From Clostridia bacterium (GTDB lineage Bacteria; Bacillota; Clostridia; Oscillospirales; CAG-272), in NCBI GenBank assembly GCA_017416885.1, contig JAFQAM010000128.1, positions 1 to 10,537 of the forward strand: DNA of 10,537 nt. Reading direction: 5' to 3'. Under the pieces are notes generated by a model. It worked only from the letters and a program-made list of their open reading frames with translations, ran no database searches and was not told the DNA's origin. Made by a program: the position numbers and the translations under genes. Each line of letters begins with the position of its first letter. Position 1 is the first letter of the stretch. Positions 5,999 through 10,514 of the stretch are shown here, in pieces.

Positions 5999-7132
5999 TT
6001 ACGCAATCTGAGCTATATAAAGATATACAAAGAAACCTGCGTATGAAAGCAGCATTATAGCGCCGCCCCATCTGTGCAGCCTTCTGCCTTTTAATGAAAG
6101 CACAAGAAGCAAAACCGCGCAAGCAAGTGAAATTACAGTATCAATTAAGAAGCCCTGCGCAAAATTAATAGGCATAATAAGCGATGTAATACTTAATATA
6201 AATAAAATGTTGAAAATGTTACTGCCTACAATGTTACCGATTGCAATATCGGAGTTTTTCTTCATAGCAGCCGCAACTGAAGTAAATAGCTCAGGCAAGG
6301 AAGTGCCGAGAGCAACAATTGTAAGACCGATAAACGCATCGGAAAGTCCCGCTCTTTCAGCTAAGCTTGTAGCAGATTTAACGGCAAACTCACTACCGAA
6401 AATAATCATTGCCATACCGAATACTATAAATACAAGGGATTTCCAAATTGGAAGCTCTGTAAGCTCAGCCTTGACTGCTTTCTTTTTTGATGCTAAAAGA
6501 TAAACGGTATAAAGAGCAAAGCCTACAAAAAGTGAAATGCCGCTTATAAGACAGTAGGTATTGCCGCAAGGCTCATAAAATTGACCTGCAATAGCAATAA
6601 TACCGCCGATTATGGCAATTAAGCAGGAAAGATAAACAGGTGTTTCGTTTAATTCAACCTTTTCTTCCTCTTCCTTATTCTTTTTCGCGCTGAAAAAGAG
6701 ATAGGTTAAATAGCCGATAAATCCAATCAACAGTAAAATACCGCCCCACCATTCAATAACGCCTGTAAGACCGAGCGCAAAAAGTAAAGCGCTTGCGCCC
6801 ATTACAATCGGAATTTCAATTTTCTGTGTGGATTTTTGTATTGCGAGTGGGAAAACAATGGCGGAAATGCCAAGAATTATAAGAATATTTAAAATATTAC
6901 TGCCAACCACATTACCGATTGAAACATCAGCATTTCCCTGTAATGCTGCTTGAATACTAACAGCCGCCTCAGGCATTGATGTGCCCATAGCAACGATAGT
7001 AAGACCGATAATTAACTGTGGAATTTTAAACCTTCTTGCAACACTTGACGCGCCGTCAACGAAGAAGTCTGCGCCCTTGGCAAGCAATGTAAAGCCGATT
7101 GCCAAAAACACGATGTCTAAAAAAATTTGCAT
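5999..7132 (-). CDS. CaCA-family cation/Na+ exchanger under a Mn2+ riboswitch, 377 residues
   Basis: This is a membrane cation antiporter with two alpha repeats. Repeat 1 is GLTIVAMGTSMPE (residues 43-55) with GNVVGSNILNIL (73-84). Repeat 2 is GLTIVALGTSLPE (269-281) with GNIVGSNIFNIL (299-310). Relative to the exchanger at 842-1888 it has an extra central block (about 166-213) of two predicted membrane segments joined by a loop with two cysteines (EPCGNTYC, Cys189 and Cys194). I use ATG 7130-7132, which has AAGGAG (around 7143-7149) about ten bases upstream. The frame stays open to a TTG at 7195, but that codon lies in the leader terminator hairpin. A yybP-ykoY-type leader (7218-7321) precedes it. 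That RNA class senses Mn2+, so Mn2+ export is a real possibility alongside Ca2+. The TTG-to-ATG region has no protein-like character. Confidence 0.9.
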   Translation of the reverse strand: MQIFLDIVFLAIGFTLLAKGADFFVDGASSVARRFKIPQLIIGLTIVAMGTSMPEAAVSIQAALQGNADVSIGNVVGSNILNILIILGISAIVFPLAIQKSTQKIEIPIVMGASALLFALGLTGVIEWWGGILLLIGFIGYLTYLFFSAKKNKEEEEKVELNETPVYLSCLIAIIGGIIAIAGQFYEPCGNTYCLISGISLFVGFALYTVYLLASKKKAVKAELTELPIWKSLVFIVFGMAMIIFGSEFAVKSATSLAERAGLSDAFIGLTIVALGTSLPELFTSVAAAMKKNSDIAIGNIVGSNIFNILFILSITSLIMPINFAQGFLIDTVISLACAVLLLVLSLKGRRLHRWGGAIMLLSYAGFFVYLYIAQIA

Positions 7133-7138
7133 AAAAAG

Positions 7139-7169
7139 AGAGCTCCTTTCAAAATCTTGATAGAGCTCT
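7139..7169 (-). promoter_or_regulatory. Possible RBS-masking hairpin in the exchanger leader
   Basis: In the minus-strand RNA, AGAGCUC (within 7162-7169) can pair with GAGCUCU (7139-7145). This overlaps the GGAG of the ribosome binding site at 7143-7147. The loop is 17 bases. It lies after the riboswitch terminator. The pairing is short and its role is an inference. Confidence 0.35.
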
Positions 7170-7184
7170 AAAAAATTTATATAT

Positions 7185-7229
7185 AAAAAAGACAAGCCCT
7201 ATCTGCATAATTTGCAAATAAGTCTTGCC
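7185..7229 (-). terminator. Intrinsic terminator of the riboswitch expression platform
   Basis: On the minus strand GGCAAGACTTATTTGCA pairs with TGCAGATAGGGCTTGTC: 17 positions with several G-U pairs and one A-G mismatch, loop AATTA. Six T follow (7185-7190). The 5' arm contains the aptamer 3' strand (GGCAAGACTTAT), so aptamer P1 pairing and terminator folding exclude each other. Confidence 0.8.
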
Positions 7230-7321
7230 ACAAAGAAAAGCCACTTCTTTGATATGCTACCGGATTTTACTCGTGATGACGATAACATAAACGCATAGCG
7301 TCGGCTACTCCCTTAACTTAC
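7218..7321 (-). promoter_or_regulatory. yybP-ykoY (Mn2+) riboswitch aptamer
   Basis: Read on the minus strand from about 7321, the leader has P1 5' strand GUAAGU, then AAGGGAGUAGC, UCGUCAUCACGAG, CCGGUAGCAUAUC, a CAAAGAA/UUUCUUUG hairpin, and the closing GGCAAGACUUAU. P1 is formed by UAAGU with ACUUA. The (G)GGGAGUAGC start and GCAAGAC end are the signatures I know for the yybP-ykoY class, which binds Mn2+. The first loop has three G where the consensus I recall has four. The expected logic is an ON switch: ligand stabilises P1, the terminator cannot form, and the exchanger is made. I did not run a covariance model. Confidence 0.78.
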
Positions 7322-7327
7322 AAAAGC

Positions 7328-7356
7328 ATTTTACCACCAAAAAATTCTTTTGTCAA
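7328..7356 (-). promoter_or_regulatory. Promoter of the riboswitch-exchanger unit
   Basis: On the minus strand there is a -35 TTGACA (7351-7356), a 17-bp spacer and a -10 TAAAAT (7328-7333). The start is expected near 7321, exactly where the aptamer P1 begins. A 7-bp repeat tract lies just upstream at 7364-7384. Confidence 0.82.
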
Positions 7357-7363
7357 GAATTTT

Positions 7364-7384
7364 TTTAGCCGTCAGCTGTTAGCT
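7364..7384 (+). repeat. Short 7-bp tandem tract
   Basis: TTTAGCC, GTCAGCT and GTTAGCT are three consecutive heptamers. The first is preceded by a T-run, as at 1960. It lies 8 bp upstream of the minus-strand -35 box. It is followed by the palindrome array starting at about 7388. Confidence 0.65.
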
Positions 7385-7387
7385 CAC

Positions 7388-7497
7388 ATTTTCGCTTTGC
7401 TAAAATATATCGAAACTGCGTAGTGGTTATATCGAAATTTACGAAGTAAATTATATCGAATTTCACGCAGTGAAATATATCGAGTGCGTAGCACATT
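7388..7497 (+). repeat. Palindrome array with ATATCGA linkers (array A2)
   Basis: The units between (AT)ATATCGA linkers are a degenerate AACTGC-GTA-GTGGTT, AATTTAC-GAA-GTAAATT, ATTTCAC-GCA-GTGAAAT and GTGC-GTA-GCAC, preceded by a weak TTTTCGCTTTGCTAAAA unit. All four clear loops are GNA on the plus strand. It uses the same linker as array A1 (83-161) with different stems. Confidence 0.8.
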
Positions 7498-7500
7498 TTG

Positions 7501-7602
7501 GTGGTCAGTGGTTAGCATGCACCTTGCGGTGATTACATACGACACTGCGTGTCAATTCCATACAATGCTACGCACCCATTACATACACATCTACGATGTG
7601 AT
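7501..7602 (-). repeat. 7-bp tract plus palindrome array with ATTACATAC linkers (array D)
   Basis: GTGGTCA and GTGGTTA (7501-7514) lead into CACC-TTGC-GGTG, then GACAC-TGC-GTGTC, TGC-TAC-GCA and ACATC-TAC-GATGT. The linkers are ATTACATAC, ATTCCATAC and CATTACATAC. Here the loops are TNC on the plus strand, so GNA is on the minus strand. The array is therefore in the opposite polarity to its neighbour A2. It ends about 20 bp before the -35 box of the repressor gene. Confidence 0.75.
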
Positions 7603-7621
7603 ATTATATCATCAAAACCAC

Positions 7622-7650
7622 TTGACAAGCAAGAATTTTGATGATATAAT
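7622..7650 (+). promoter_or_regulatory. Promoter of the LexA-like repressor gene
   Basis: A -35 TTGACA (7622-7627), a 17-bp spacer and a -10 TATAAT (7645-7650) are all consensus. Transcription should start near 7657, inside the dyad at 7654-7670. Such a strong promoter fits one held down by a repressor. Confidence 0.88.
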
Positions 7651-7653
7651 AAA

Positions 7654-7670
7654 TGGGACAACCTGTCCCA
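7654..7670. promoter_or_regulatory. Candidate operator for the LexA-like repressor
   Basis: The dyad TGGGACA-ACC-TGTCCCA is perfect over 7+7 bp. It starts 4 bp after the -10 box and covers the expected start site, ending next to the ribosome binding site AAAGGAG (7670-7676). It matches neither the Bacillus-type LexA box (GAAC-N4-GTTC) nor the E. coli box (CTGT-N8-ACAG). I see no second copy in the window, so autoregulation is the simplest reading. Confidence 0.65.
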
Positions 7671-7682
7671 AAGGAGCAGAAA

Positions 7683-8273
7683 ATGAAACAAGAGATAATT
7701 GAAAAAATCAAAAGCAGTATAGAGGAATATTTTATAAAAGAGGATATTTCGCCCTCAATCAGGGAAATATCAACAATGATAGATGTGCCGAAAAGCACAG
7801 TGCAAAGATATGTCACCTATATGGAAAATGAGGGACTTATAACTAAAACCGAAAGAGGCATAGAAACTAAAAAAACTATCAAATCAGATAGCAACACCGT
7901 AAGAGTGCCAAGAGTCGGCTCTATCCCCTGCGGACCTCTTAACGAGGAAGAGGAGTACATTGAGGAATATATCAAGCTTCCAAGAGTTATTACGGGAGAG
8001 GGCGAGTTTTATTTGCTCACCGCCTCAGGCAACTCAATGATAGACGCAGGCATTGACGACGGCGACTTAGTGCTTATCAAGCTGCAAAATCACGCAAAAT
8101 ACGGGGATATAGTAGTAGCCCTTGCCGACGGAAAAAACACTCTTAAAAGATATATGCCAAACGAGGAAAAGAGAGTAATAATTCTTCATCCCGAAAATAA
8201 GGAAATGGAGGATATTGTGGTAAAGGATATTGTTATACAGGGAGTAGCCACAAAAATAATCAAAAGCATATGA
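7683..8273 (+). CDS. LexA/UmuD-like self-cleaving transcriptional repressor
   Basis: This 196-residue protein has an N-terminal winged helix-turn-helix (about 1-62; SPSIREISTMIDVPKSTVQR is the recognition region) and a C-terminal S24 LexA-type peptidase domain (about 75-196). The predicted cleavage site is Cys83-Gly84 in VGSIPCGPL. The catalytic Ser118 is in GNSM and Lys155 in TLKRY; their spacing of 37 residues equals that of E. coli LexA (Ser119, Lys156). On DNA damage, RecA filaments should trigger self-cleavage and derepression. I start at ATG 7683 with AAAGGAG (7670-7676) seven bases upstream; the in-frame ATG at 7653 lies before the expected transcription start. The stop overlaps the next start (ATGA, 8270-8273). 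It may be the cell's main LexA or a second, cassette-specific repressor. I lean to the latter because of its atypical operator and polymerase neighbour. Confidence 0.85.
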   Translation: MKQEIIEKIKSSIEEYFIKEDISPSIREISTMIDVPKSTVQRYVTYMENEGLITKTERGIETKKTIKSDSNTVRVPRVGSIPCGPLNEEEEYIEEYIKLPRVITGEGEFYLLTASGNSMIDAGIDDGDLVLIKLQNHAKYGDIVVALADGKNTLKRYMPNEEKRVIILHPENKEMEDIVVKDIVIQGVATKIIKSI

Positions 8274-8524
8274 AATATGAAAGAATACCGTTAATGATAG
8301 ATGTTATATTCACAAAAGAGGGTAATATGATGCCGCGCACCTTGATTTTTGACGAAAAACGCTTTGAAATACGCAAGGTAATAAAAAAGCGCCGCTTTTG
8401 TCCCAAGGAGATACCCTGTGTTGCCCCCATTGAATATACAGTAATGATAGATAATATAGAAAAGAAAATCTATTTCGAGCCTGATACATTTATGTGGTTT
8501 TCAGTAAAATCAACCGTGGGTTGA
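8270..8524 (+). CDS. Small protein of unknown function in the SOS cassette (84 residues)
   Basis: ATG 8270 overlaps the repressor stop by four bases (ATGA) and has no Shine-Dalgarno, so translation is probably coupled. ATG 8294 (MIDVIFTKEG) is an alternative start. The sequence has alternating strands (TLIFDEKRFEIRKVI, IEYTVMIDNIEKKIYFE, FMWFSVK) and looks like a small beta-rich domain with a Trp near the end. There is no signal peptide or membrane segment. Small proteins with a similar pattern (an FEI.KV strand, then a strand ending in F.E...W) occur next to lexA or Y-family polymerase genes in Firmicutes and Actinobacteria as I remember it, but I cannot assign a named family. A role as a partner of the polymerase or repressor is inferred from position only. 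The stop codon lies inside a 13-bp hairpin. Confidence 0.7.
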   Translation: MKYERIPLMIDVIFTKEGNMMPRTLIFDEKRFEIRKVIKKRRFCPKEIPCVAPIEYTVMIDNIEKKIYFEPDTFMWFSVKSTVG

Positions 8525-8531
8525 TTTTACT
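8503..8531 (+). terminator. Hairpin spanning the stop codon of the 84-residue gene
   Basis: A perfect 13-bp stem AGTAAAATCAACC (8503-8515) with GGTTGATTTTACT (8519-8531) closes the triloop GTG. The TGA stop is at 8522-8524, in the 3' arm. The following CATTTAATT is a poor U-tract, so termination may be partial and the downstream polymerase gene could be reached by read-through. Confidence 0.55.
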
Positions 8532-8536
8532 CATTT

Positions 8537-8689
8537 AATTGCGTAGCAATTTCACTGAACGAAGTTCAAGCACAGCTTGCTACTTCACTGTCGAAGACAA
8601 CTTCACAAACAAAGTTTACTTCACTAATATAAAATGTGAAGTTCCTGCGGAGTGAAGTTTGCTTTGCAAGTGAAGTTTTGCTATGCAAA
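8537..8689. repeat. Inverted palindrome array with ACTTCACT / AGTGAAGT linkers (array E)
   Basis: The left half has AATTGC-GTA-GCAATT, GAAC-GAA-GTTC, CAAGC-ACA-GCTTG, TGTC-GAA-GACA and AAAC-AAA-GTTT, mostly joined by ACTTCAC(T). After a centre AATATAAAAT (8626-8635) the right half has TCC-TGC-GGA, TTGC-TTT-GCAA and TTTGC-TAT-GCAAA joined by GTGAAGT, the reverse complement linker. Loop polarity flips with the linker (GNA left, TNC or pyrimidine-rich right). It fills the gap between the 84-residue gene and the polymerase gene. Confidence 0.8.
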
Positions 8690-8729
8690 GGGAAACGCTA
8701 ACGCAGTGAAAAAGATATGTTGGAGAAAA

Positions 8730-9953
8730 ATGAGATCAATATTACACAGCGACGCAAACTGCTTTTATGCCTCTGTTGAGGCAGTATTAAATCCCGAATT
8801 AAGGGATAAAGCGGTGGCAGTTTGCGGTTCGGAGGAAGACAGACACGGCATAGTTCTTGCAAAAAGCGAAAAAGCTAAAAGAGCAGGCGTTACCACAGGT
8901 ATGGCTTGCTGGGAGGCAAGAAGCAAATGCCCCGATATTATAATTGTAAAGCCGCACTTTGAATACTATTCAAAATTTTCAAAATATCTGCACGAAATAT
9001 ATCAGCGCTATACCGATTTAGTTGAGCCCTTTGGACTTGACGAATGCTGGCTTGATGTGACAAATTGTCTAAAATCCCCTATGGAAATAGCCGAGGAAAT
9101 AAGACAGACAGTCAAGGACGAATTGGGACTTACCGTCAGCATAGGCGTGTCCTTTAATAAGGTTTTTGCCAAATTGGGAAGCGATCTAAAGAAGCCTGAT
9201 GCAATTACCGAGATTACCGAGGAAAACTTTAAAAGCAAAATTTGGGGACTTCCTTGCAGTGACCTTCTATATTGCGGCAGAAGTATGACGGAAAAGCTGA
9301 AACGAATAGGCGTAAAAACCATAGGACAAATAGCCGAGCTGACTCACGAATATATGATGGGAAAATTCGGCAAAGCGGGAAGCGACCTATGGATATATGC
9401 AAACGGACTTGATAACAGTCAGGTTGCCCACAAGGACCATTACGAGCCTGCTAAAAGCATAGGCCACGGAATAACCTGTGTCAGCGATATCCGTAAGCTT
9501 GACGAGGGCAACAAGGTAATTTACGCGCTATGCCAGGATATCGGCTATAAATTAAGAGCAATGAAGCTAAGAGCAAAGGGCGTTAGCTTAGGCATAAAGT
9601 ATAAGGATTTAACATACCAGGGCTATCAGGTAAAGCTTGAAAATCCCACACAGGATGAGGGATTTATAGCAAAAACCGCTTGCGAGATACTAAAAAAGCA
9701 TTACGATCCAATGCATATAATAAGAGCGCTAACCGTTACCGCCATCAACCTTGAGGACGAGGACGCAAACGAGCAAATCAGTATGTTTTTCGACTATGAG
9801 GAACGGGAAAAAAGAGAAAAGCTAAACAAGGTCATAGACGAAATCAAAAGAGAATACGGAAGCGCCGCTATCAAGCCCGCCATCATTCTTGACGAGGACA
9901 AAATGCCAAGCAAGGAGCAGGGCAAGGTGTTGCCGGGAAAAATGCACCGGTAG
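8730..9953 (+). CDS. Y-family translesion DNA polymerase (DinB/UmuC type)
   Basis: This 407-residue error-prone polymerase is expected to copy damaged templates. The palm begins RSILHSDANCFYASVE with Asp8 as metal ligand and Tyr13 as steric gate. The second acidic motif FGLDECWLDV has Asp104 and Glu105. SIGVSFNKVFAKLGSDLKKP (137-156) is the usual palm/thumb block, a helix-hairpin-helix follows (YCGRSMTEKLKRIGVKTIGQ, 181-200), then a little-finger domain (about 240-345). EQISMFF (348-354) resembles a beta-clamp-binding motif. Asn10 stands where DinB usually has Asp. I start at ATG 8730 with GGAG (8722-8725). The frame is open back to GTG 8652, but that extension is array sequence. No clear promoter lies directly upstream, so transcription from the repressor promoter through array E is likely. 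The stop codon lies inside the terminator hairpin at 9938-9963. Confidence 0.9.
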   Translation: MRSILHSDANCFYASVEAVLNPELRDKAVAVCGSEEDRHGIVLAKSEKAKRAGVTTGMACWEARSKCPDIIIVKPHFEYYSKFSKYLHEIYQRYTDLVEPFGLDECWLDVTNCLKSPMEIAEEIRQTVKDELGLTVSIGVSFNKVFAKLGSDLKKPDAITEITEENFKSKIWGLPCSDLLYCGRSMTEKLKRIGVKTIGQIAELTHEYMMGKFGKAGSDLWIYANGLDNSQVAHKDHYEPAKSIGHGITCVSDIRKLDEGNKVIYALCQDIGYKLRAMKLRAKGVSLGIKYKDLTYQGYQVKLENPTQDEGFIAKTACEILKKHYDPMHIIRALTVTAINLEDEDANEQISMFFDYEEREKREKLNKVIDEIKREYGSAAIKPAIILDEDKMPSKEQGKVLPGKMHR

Positions 9954-9963
9954 GTGCATTTTT
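9938..9963 (+). terminator. Terminator overlapping the polymerase stop codon
   Basis: A perfect 11-bp stem AAAAATGCACC (9938-9948) with GGTGCATTTTT (9953-9963) has loop GGTA and ends in five T. The TAG stop (9951-9953) sits at the loop/3' arm border, so the last three codons (Met-His-Arg) are in the hairpin. Confidence 0.8.
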
Positions 9964-10094
9964 AGCTAAATTTGCGTTGCACGCAAGCTAAATTCGCCTT
10001 TGGCGAGCTAAATTCACTTCGTGAGCTAAATTGCCTTCGGCAGCTATAAGAAGCAAATTTAATTTAGCTATGTTGCTTGCAACATAATTTAGCT
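9964..10094. repeat. Palindrome array with AGCTAAATT, then AATTTAGCT linkers (array C3)
   Basis: AGCTAAATT linkers separate TTGCGT-TGC-ACGCAA, CGCC-TTT-GGCG, CAC-TTC-GTG and GCC-TTC-GGC. The linker then flips to its reverse complement AATTTAGCT around ATGTTGC-TT-GCAACAT (10070-10085). The linker is that of arrays C1 and C2, but the stems are unrelated. In the first half GNA loops are on the minus strand, matching the reversed linker. Confidence 0.8.
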
Positions 10095-10392
10095 ATTGAG
10101 AAGGTACCCTTACTGGGGTCGAACCAAATTGCCTCGGAACGATAAATCCTTGAGCCTTCGTCCGTCCTTTGCTTTGAAAGGTTTTTACCTTCCTGCACCA
10201 AAGTCCGAACAAATTCTCTAACGATTTATTCGCTCGGAGGTGCGTAGCAGTTTCAAAGGAGAAAATAGGTTGGTAGGCAAGGCGAAAAGGTGAAGGCGAT
10301 TAAAAAATCGGCAAGACTTTTCAACACAGAATAGCAATCTATTTTCCCTTTAAAACCAAATCGGTTCGACCCCAGTAAGGGTACAGAGCAAT
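10095..10392. other. 298-bp structured element with 22-bp perfect inverted ends
   Basis: A left end at 10104-10125 (starts GTACCCTTACTGG, ends TCGAACC) and a right end at 10363-10384 (starts GGTTCGACCCC) are exact reverse complements. Outside them ATTG (10095-10098) pairs with CAAT (10389-10392), and AATTTAGCT linkers follow on both sides (10086-10094, 10393-10401). Inside are two long arms: ATAAATC (10142-10148) with GATTTAT (10223-10229) plus CCTC/GAGG outside; and AAAGGAGAAAATAG (10255-10268) with CTATTTTCCCTTT (10339-10351), containing GAAAAG/CTTTTC and CGATT-AAAA-AATCG. I see no coding frame. It is either a MITE-like element inserted in the array or a structured RNA gene; no promoter is evident for the latter. 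Confidence 0.7.
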
Positions 10393-10428
10393 AATTTAGC
10401 TACAAAGCGTATGCTTTGTAATTTAGCT
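10393..10428 (+). repeat. Right part of array C3
   Basis: AATTTAGCT (10393-10401), ACAAAGC-GTAT-GCTTTGT (10402-10419), AATTTAGCT (10420-10428). It has the same linker as the left part, so the 298-bp element sits as one oversized palindromic unit of the array. Confidence 0.75.
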
Positions 10429-10440
10429 GAAATTTTAATC

Positions 10441-10467
10441 CGCTAACCACTAACAACTAACTGCTGA
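10441..10467 (-). repeat. Degenerate 7-bp tandem tract
   Basis: CGCTAAC, CACTAAC, AACTAAC and TGCTGA(A) have period 7. On the minus strand this is the GTTAGNN/GTCAGCN motif of the tracts at 1960 and 7364. It lies 19 bp upstream of the plus-strand -35 box at 10486. Confidence 0.65.
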
Positions 10468-10485
10468 AAATTTTCAATTTTCCCC

Positions 10486-10514
10486 TTGACAAATACACTT
10501 TACTGTGCTAAAAT
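10486..10514 (+). promoter_or_regulatory. Promoter reading out of the window
   Basis: A -35 TTGACA (10486-10491), a 17-bp spacer and a -10 TAAAAT (10509-10514). The start is expected near 10521. No start codon with a ribosome binding site is seen in the remaining bases, so the gene it serves lies beyond the right edge. Confidence 0.78.

Noticed and set aside
7133..7195. Longer exchanger start at TTG 7195
   Set aside because: It falls in the riboswitch terminator hairpin, and the ribosome binding site lies downstream of it, in front of ATG 7132.
7388..7602. CRISPR-like array
   Set aside because: The repeated part is only 7-9 bp, the intervening parts are palindromes and not unique spacers of fixed length, and no cas gene is in the window.
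7653..7682. Longer repressor start at ATG 7653
   Set aside because: It lies only 3 bp after the -10 box, before the expected transcription start. ATG 7683 has an ideal AAAGGAG.
7484..7702. Plus-strand frame of 72 codons across array D and the repressor promoter
   Set aside because: Its codons come from palindrome units and promoter sequence, it has no ribosome binding site, and it overlaps the consensus promoter and dyad.
8652..8729. Longer polymerase start at GTG 8652
   Set aside because: The 26-residue extension is array sequence and has no protein-like pattern. ATG 8730 has its own GGAG and gives the canonical N-terminus RSILHSDANCFYASVE.
9008..9322. Minus-strand frame of 104 codons opposite the polymerase gene
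   Set aside because: It is a shadow frame in a conserved coding region with no ribosome binding site or promoter.
10104..10384. tRNA or tRNA-like genes suggested by GGTTCGA near both inverted ends
   Set aside because: The T-loop-like motif is present, but the T stem is imperfect and there is no anticodon arm, D arm or matching acceptor stem in the right spacing.
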